Source: a virus
IMG/VR virus record: IMGVR_UViG_3300037070_005035
Coordinates: 1-64,000 of that record
DNA length: 64,000 nucleotides
Direction: 5' to 3' (one strand)
How positions within the stretch are numbered: the stretch's first letter is position 1; every line of letters begins with the position of its first letter. Shown one piece after another: positions 62,717-64,000 of this stretch. Under the pieces are notes generated by a model. It saw nothing but the letters and a program-made list of their open reading frames with translations. It made no database searches and was not told the origin of the DNA. The translations under genes were made by a program, and so were the position numbers.

Positions 62717-64000
62717 TTACAGCCCTGGAATAAGAAGGTCAACAAGGTTGAGAGCCACGCTCGCGCGTTCACTGGGCTTGGTCACCAACTTGGCAACTCC
62801 AGCAGCGATATTCTCCAAGGCAATAAAGCTATCTCGTTGCACATTGAGTTGCTGGTGCTCCACGGCGAGTTGCTGATTTTGGGCATTCGCGGAAATTCTG
62901 GCCTGTAGGGATCGTTCTTCCACAGAGCCACGCAAGACGGCATCCGGAGCTTCAACCAGACCTCGCCTGGCTTGCTGAGCGAATGCTTGACCAGCCACTC
63001 CAGCGCCTTCGGTCAGAAATGCGATTGCTTGCCTGATTCCACGCACCAATGGATTAGCGATGTTATTGAAGATCCTCTCGGTATTGAATTCAGCCATCGC
63101 TGCTGGAATGTTTGTACGCAACTTGGTTTCTAGTTTATCTATCAAGTCTTGGTTTGCTTTAATATCGTCGCGATTCTTTTCATTCGTGTCGTCCTGTATT
63201 CTCTTCAAATTACCTGCCAGCCGCTCCAGTTCTGGCAATAACAATCTTTCAAGAAATCCGGTTGATTGAATATTCAAAAACTCAATGAAATTCGTTCTAA
63301 GTTCGTTTAACTTACTCTGTGCCTTTAAGATCGCTTGATCGAACTTAAGGCCAATCAAGTCTGTGGCATCACCAAGATTTGTCATAAGACCAACGGCAAA
63401 TGAAATCGCTTGATTGAAAGTGTCAATCCTGGTCACCCCAAAGCTGTCCTTGATAAATCTATTCACGTTCTTTAGCACTGGACTAGCCAACTCCCTAGCC
63501 TTGTTTAAAACGCTCACAAACGCAGCTACGCCAATCGTGTTGACCGTTATCATAAAGCTCACCATCGTCTCCAAGCCACTTGCAGCCGCATTAAATGCCG
63601 CCTTCAGACTAGTCCCATTTCTAGATATCGCGGCAGTCGCGACTTGTAGGATGGAGACTAGATTCGCCACTGCCGCCCGGATCTTTTCAATACCACCCAC
63701 TTGCTGAAACGCATTGACGAGCGTCTCGACAAATTTCACAACAGGCGCTGCCACCAGAGAAGCCAATGTCGCCCGGACCTCGTCGAAGCGATTGCGAAGG
63801 GCGTTTAACCTCCCCTCCAGGCGGGCTGATGCCCTGCCTGCCTCGTTACCGAAAGTTCGGATCAGTTCGGCGGAAAAGACCTTCCCGAATTCCTGAGCGG
63901 TAATCTGGCCGGTTTTTGTCAGTTGTTCTAGACGTGCCGTCGTGACGCCAAAGGCCCTGGCCGCAATGGCCACCGCTCCTGGCAGGGCTTCACCCAACTG
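62717..64000 (-). CDS. Tape measure protein, N-terminus outside window
   Basis: An open frame from the right edge to 62717, more than 425 residues. QLGEALPGAVAIAARAFGVT at the edge and GQITAQEFGKVFSAELIRTF form a tape-measure signature. Long helices, a hydrophobic middle (VSFMITVNTIGVAAFVSVLN) and a Gln-rich C-terminal coiled coil (NAQNQQLAVEHQQLNVQRDS) follow. It sets tail length. Its presence points to a non-contractile or contractile long tail. Confidence 0.85.
   Translation of the reverse strand, partial: QLGEALPGAVAIAARAFGVTTARLEQLTKTGQITAQEFGKVFSAELIRTFGNEAGRASARLEGRLNALRNRFDEVRATLASLVAAPVVKFVETLVNAFQQVGGIEKIRAAVANLVSILQVATAAISRNGTSLKAAFNAAASGLETMVSFMITVNTIGVAAFVSVLNKARELASPVLKNVNRFIKDSFGVTRIDTFNQAISFAVGLMTNLGDATDLIGLKFDQAILKAQSKLNELRTNFIEFLNIQSTGFLERLLLPELERLAGNLKRIQDDTNEKNRDDIKANQDLIDKLETKLRTNIPAAMAEFNTERIFNNIANPLVRGIRQAIAFLTEGAGVAGQAFAQQARRGLVEAPDAVLRGSVEERSLQARISANAQNQQLAVEHQQLNVQRDSFIALENIAAGVAKLVTKPSERASVALNLVDLLIPGL

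Overview
The window reads as most of a temperate, tailed (siphovirus-like) bacteriophage or prophage, cut at both ends by structural genes: a fibre gene runs off the left edge and a tape-measure gene off the right. Evidence for a phage is a large terminase, portal, fused protease/scaffold, candidate capsid and decoration proteins, tape measure, many beta-helix and collagen-like fibre genes, a tyrosine integrase and dozens of tightly overlapping small genes. The host is inferred to be a planctomycete: two exported proteins end in PEP-CTERM-like sorting signals, one of them after dockerin-like Asp-rich repeats, and a secreted CAP protein carries GCAG repeats. No rRNA, CRISPR array or convincing tRNA was seen.

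Layout. Positions 1-32996 are read almost wholly leftward from a strong promoter near 32969-32996. First come about 18 small accessory genes (27.7-33.0 kb), then portal, protease/scaffold, decoration-like and capsid genes (22.9-27.7 kb, closed by a terminator at 22849-22880). Collagen-like and beta-helix fibres follow (11.9-22.8 kb), then a papain-like peptidase and a cluster of small membrane proteins (8.2-11.8 kb, a plausible lysis region) interrupted by an oppositely oriented HNH endonuclease. The left end has more fibres, a CAP protein and a self-contained PEP-CTERM-like gene. Positions 32997-34268 are mostly non-coding. Positions 34269-60273 are read rightward: an early-type operon with repeated leaders (34.3-38.8 kb), a second PEP-CTERM cargo gene (38.9-39.8 kb), a Cas4/RecB-like nuclease and integrase (39.9-42.5 kb), and a region of small genes (42.5-52.3 kb) with csrA and an OB-fold SSB candidate. 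After these come a six-zinc-finger PD-(D/E)XK nuclease, TerL, an intein-split SF2 helicase and a small-terminase candidate. Positions 60233-64000 turn leftward again with tail genes.

The most unusual feature lies in 42.5-52.3 kb. Fourteen intergenic arrays of a degenerate 5-base unit GACNN (about 1.6 kb in all) separate the genes. They often start with CCTGAC and nearly always end with a fixed ACAAGACTTGATTT just before a gene start. A second dispersed element is a palindrome, TGTGGAA-N4/5-TTCCACA, found nine times and usually 20-60 bases before a start codon. It looks like an operator overlapping a -10 box. It precedes both PEP-CTERM cargo genes, each of which is also bounded by terminators like a phage moron.

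I could run no searches. Family names rest on motifs I can read in the translations. Many small genes have no recognised function and are described as such.
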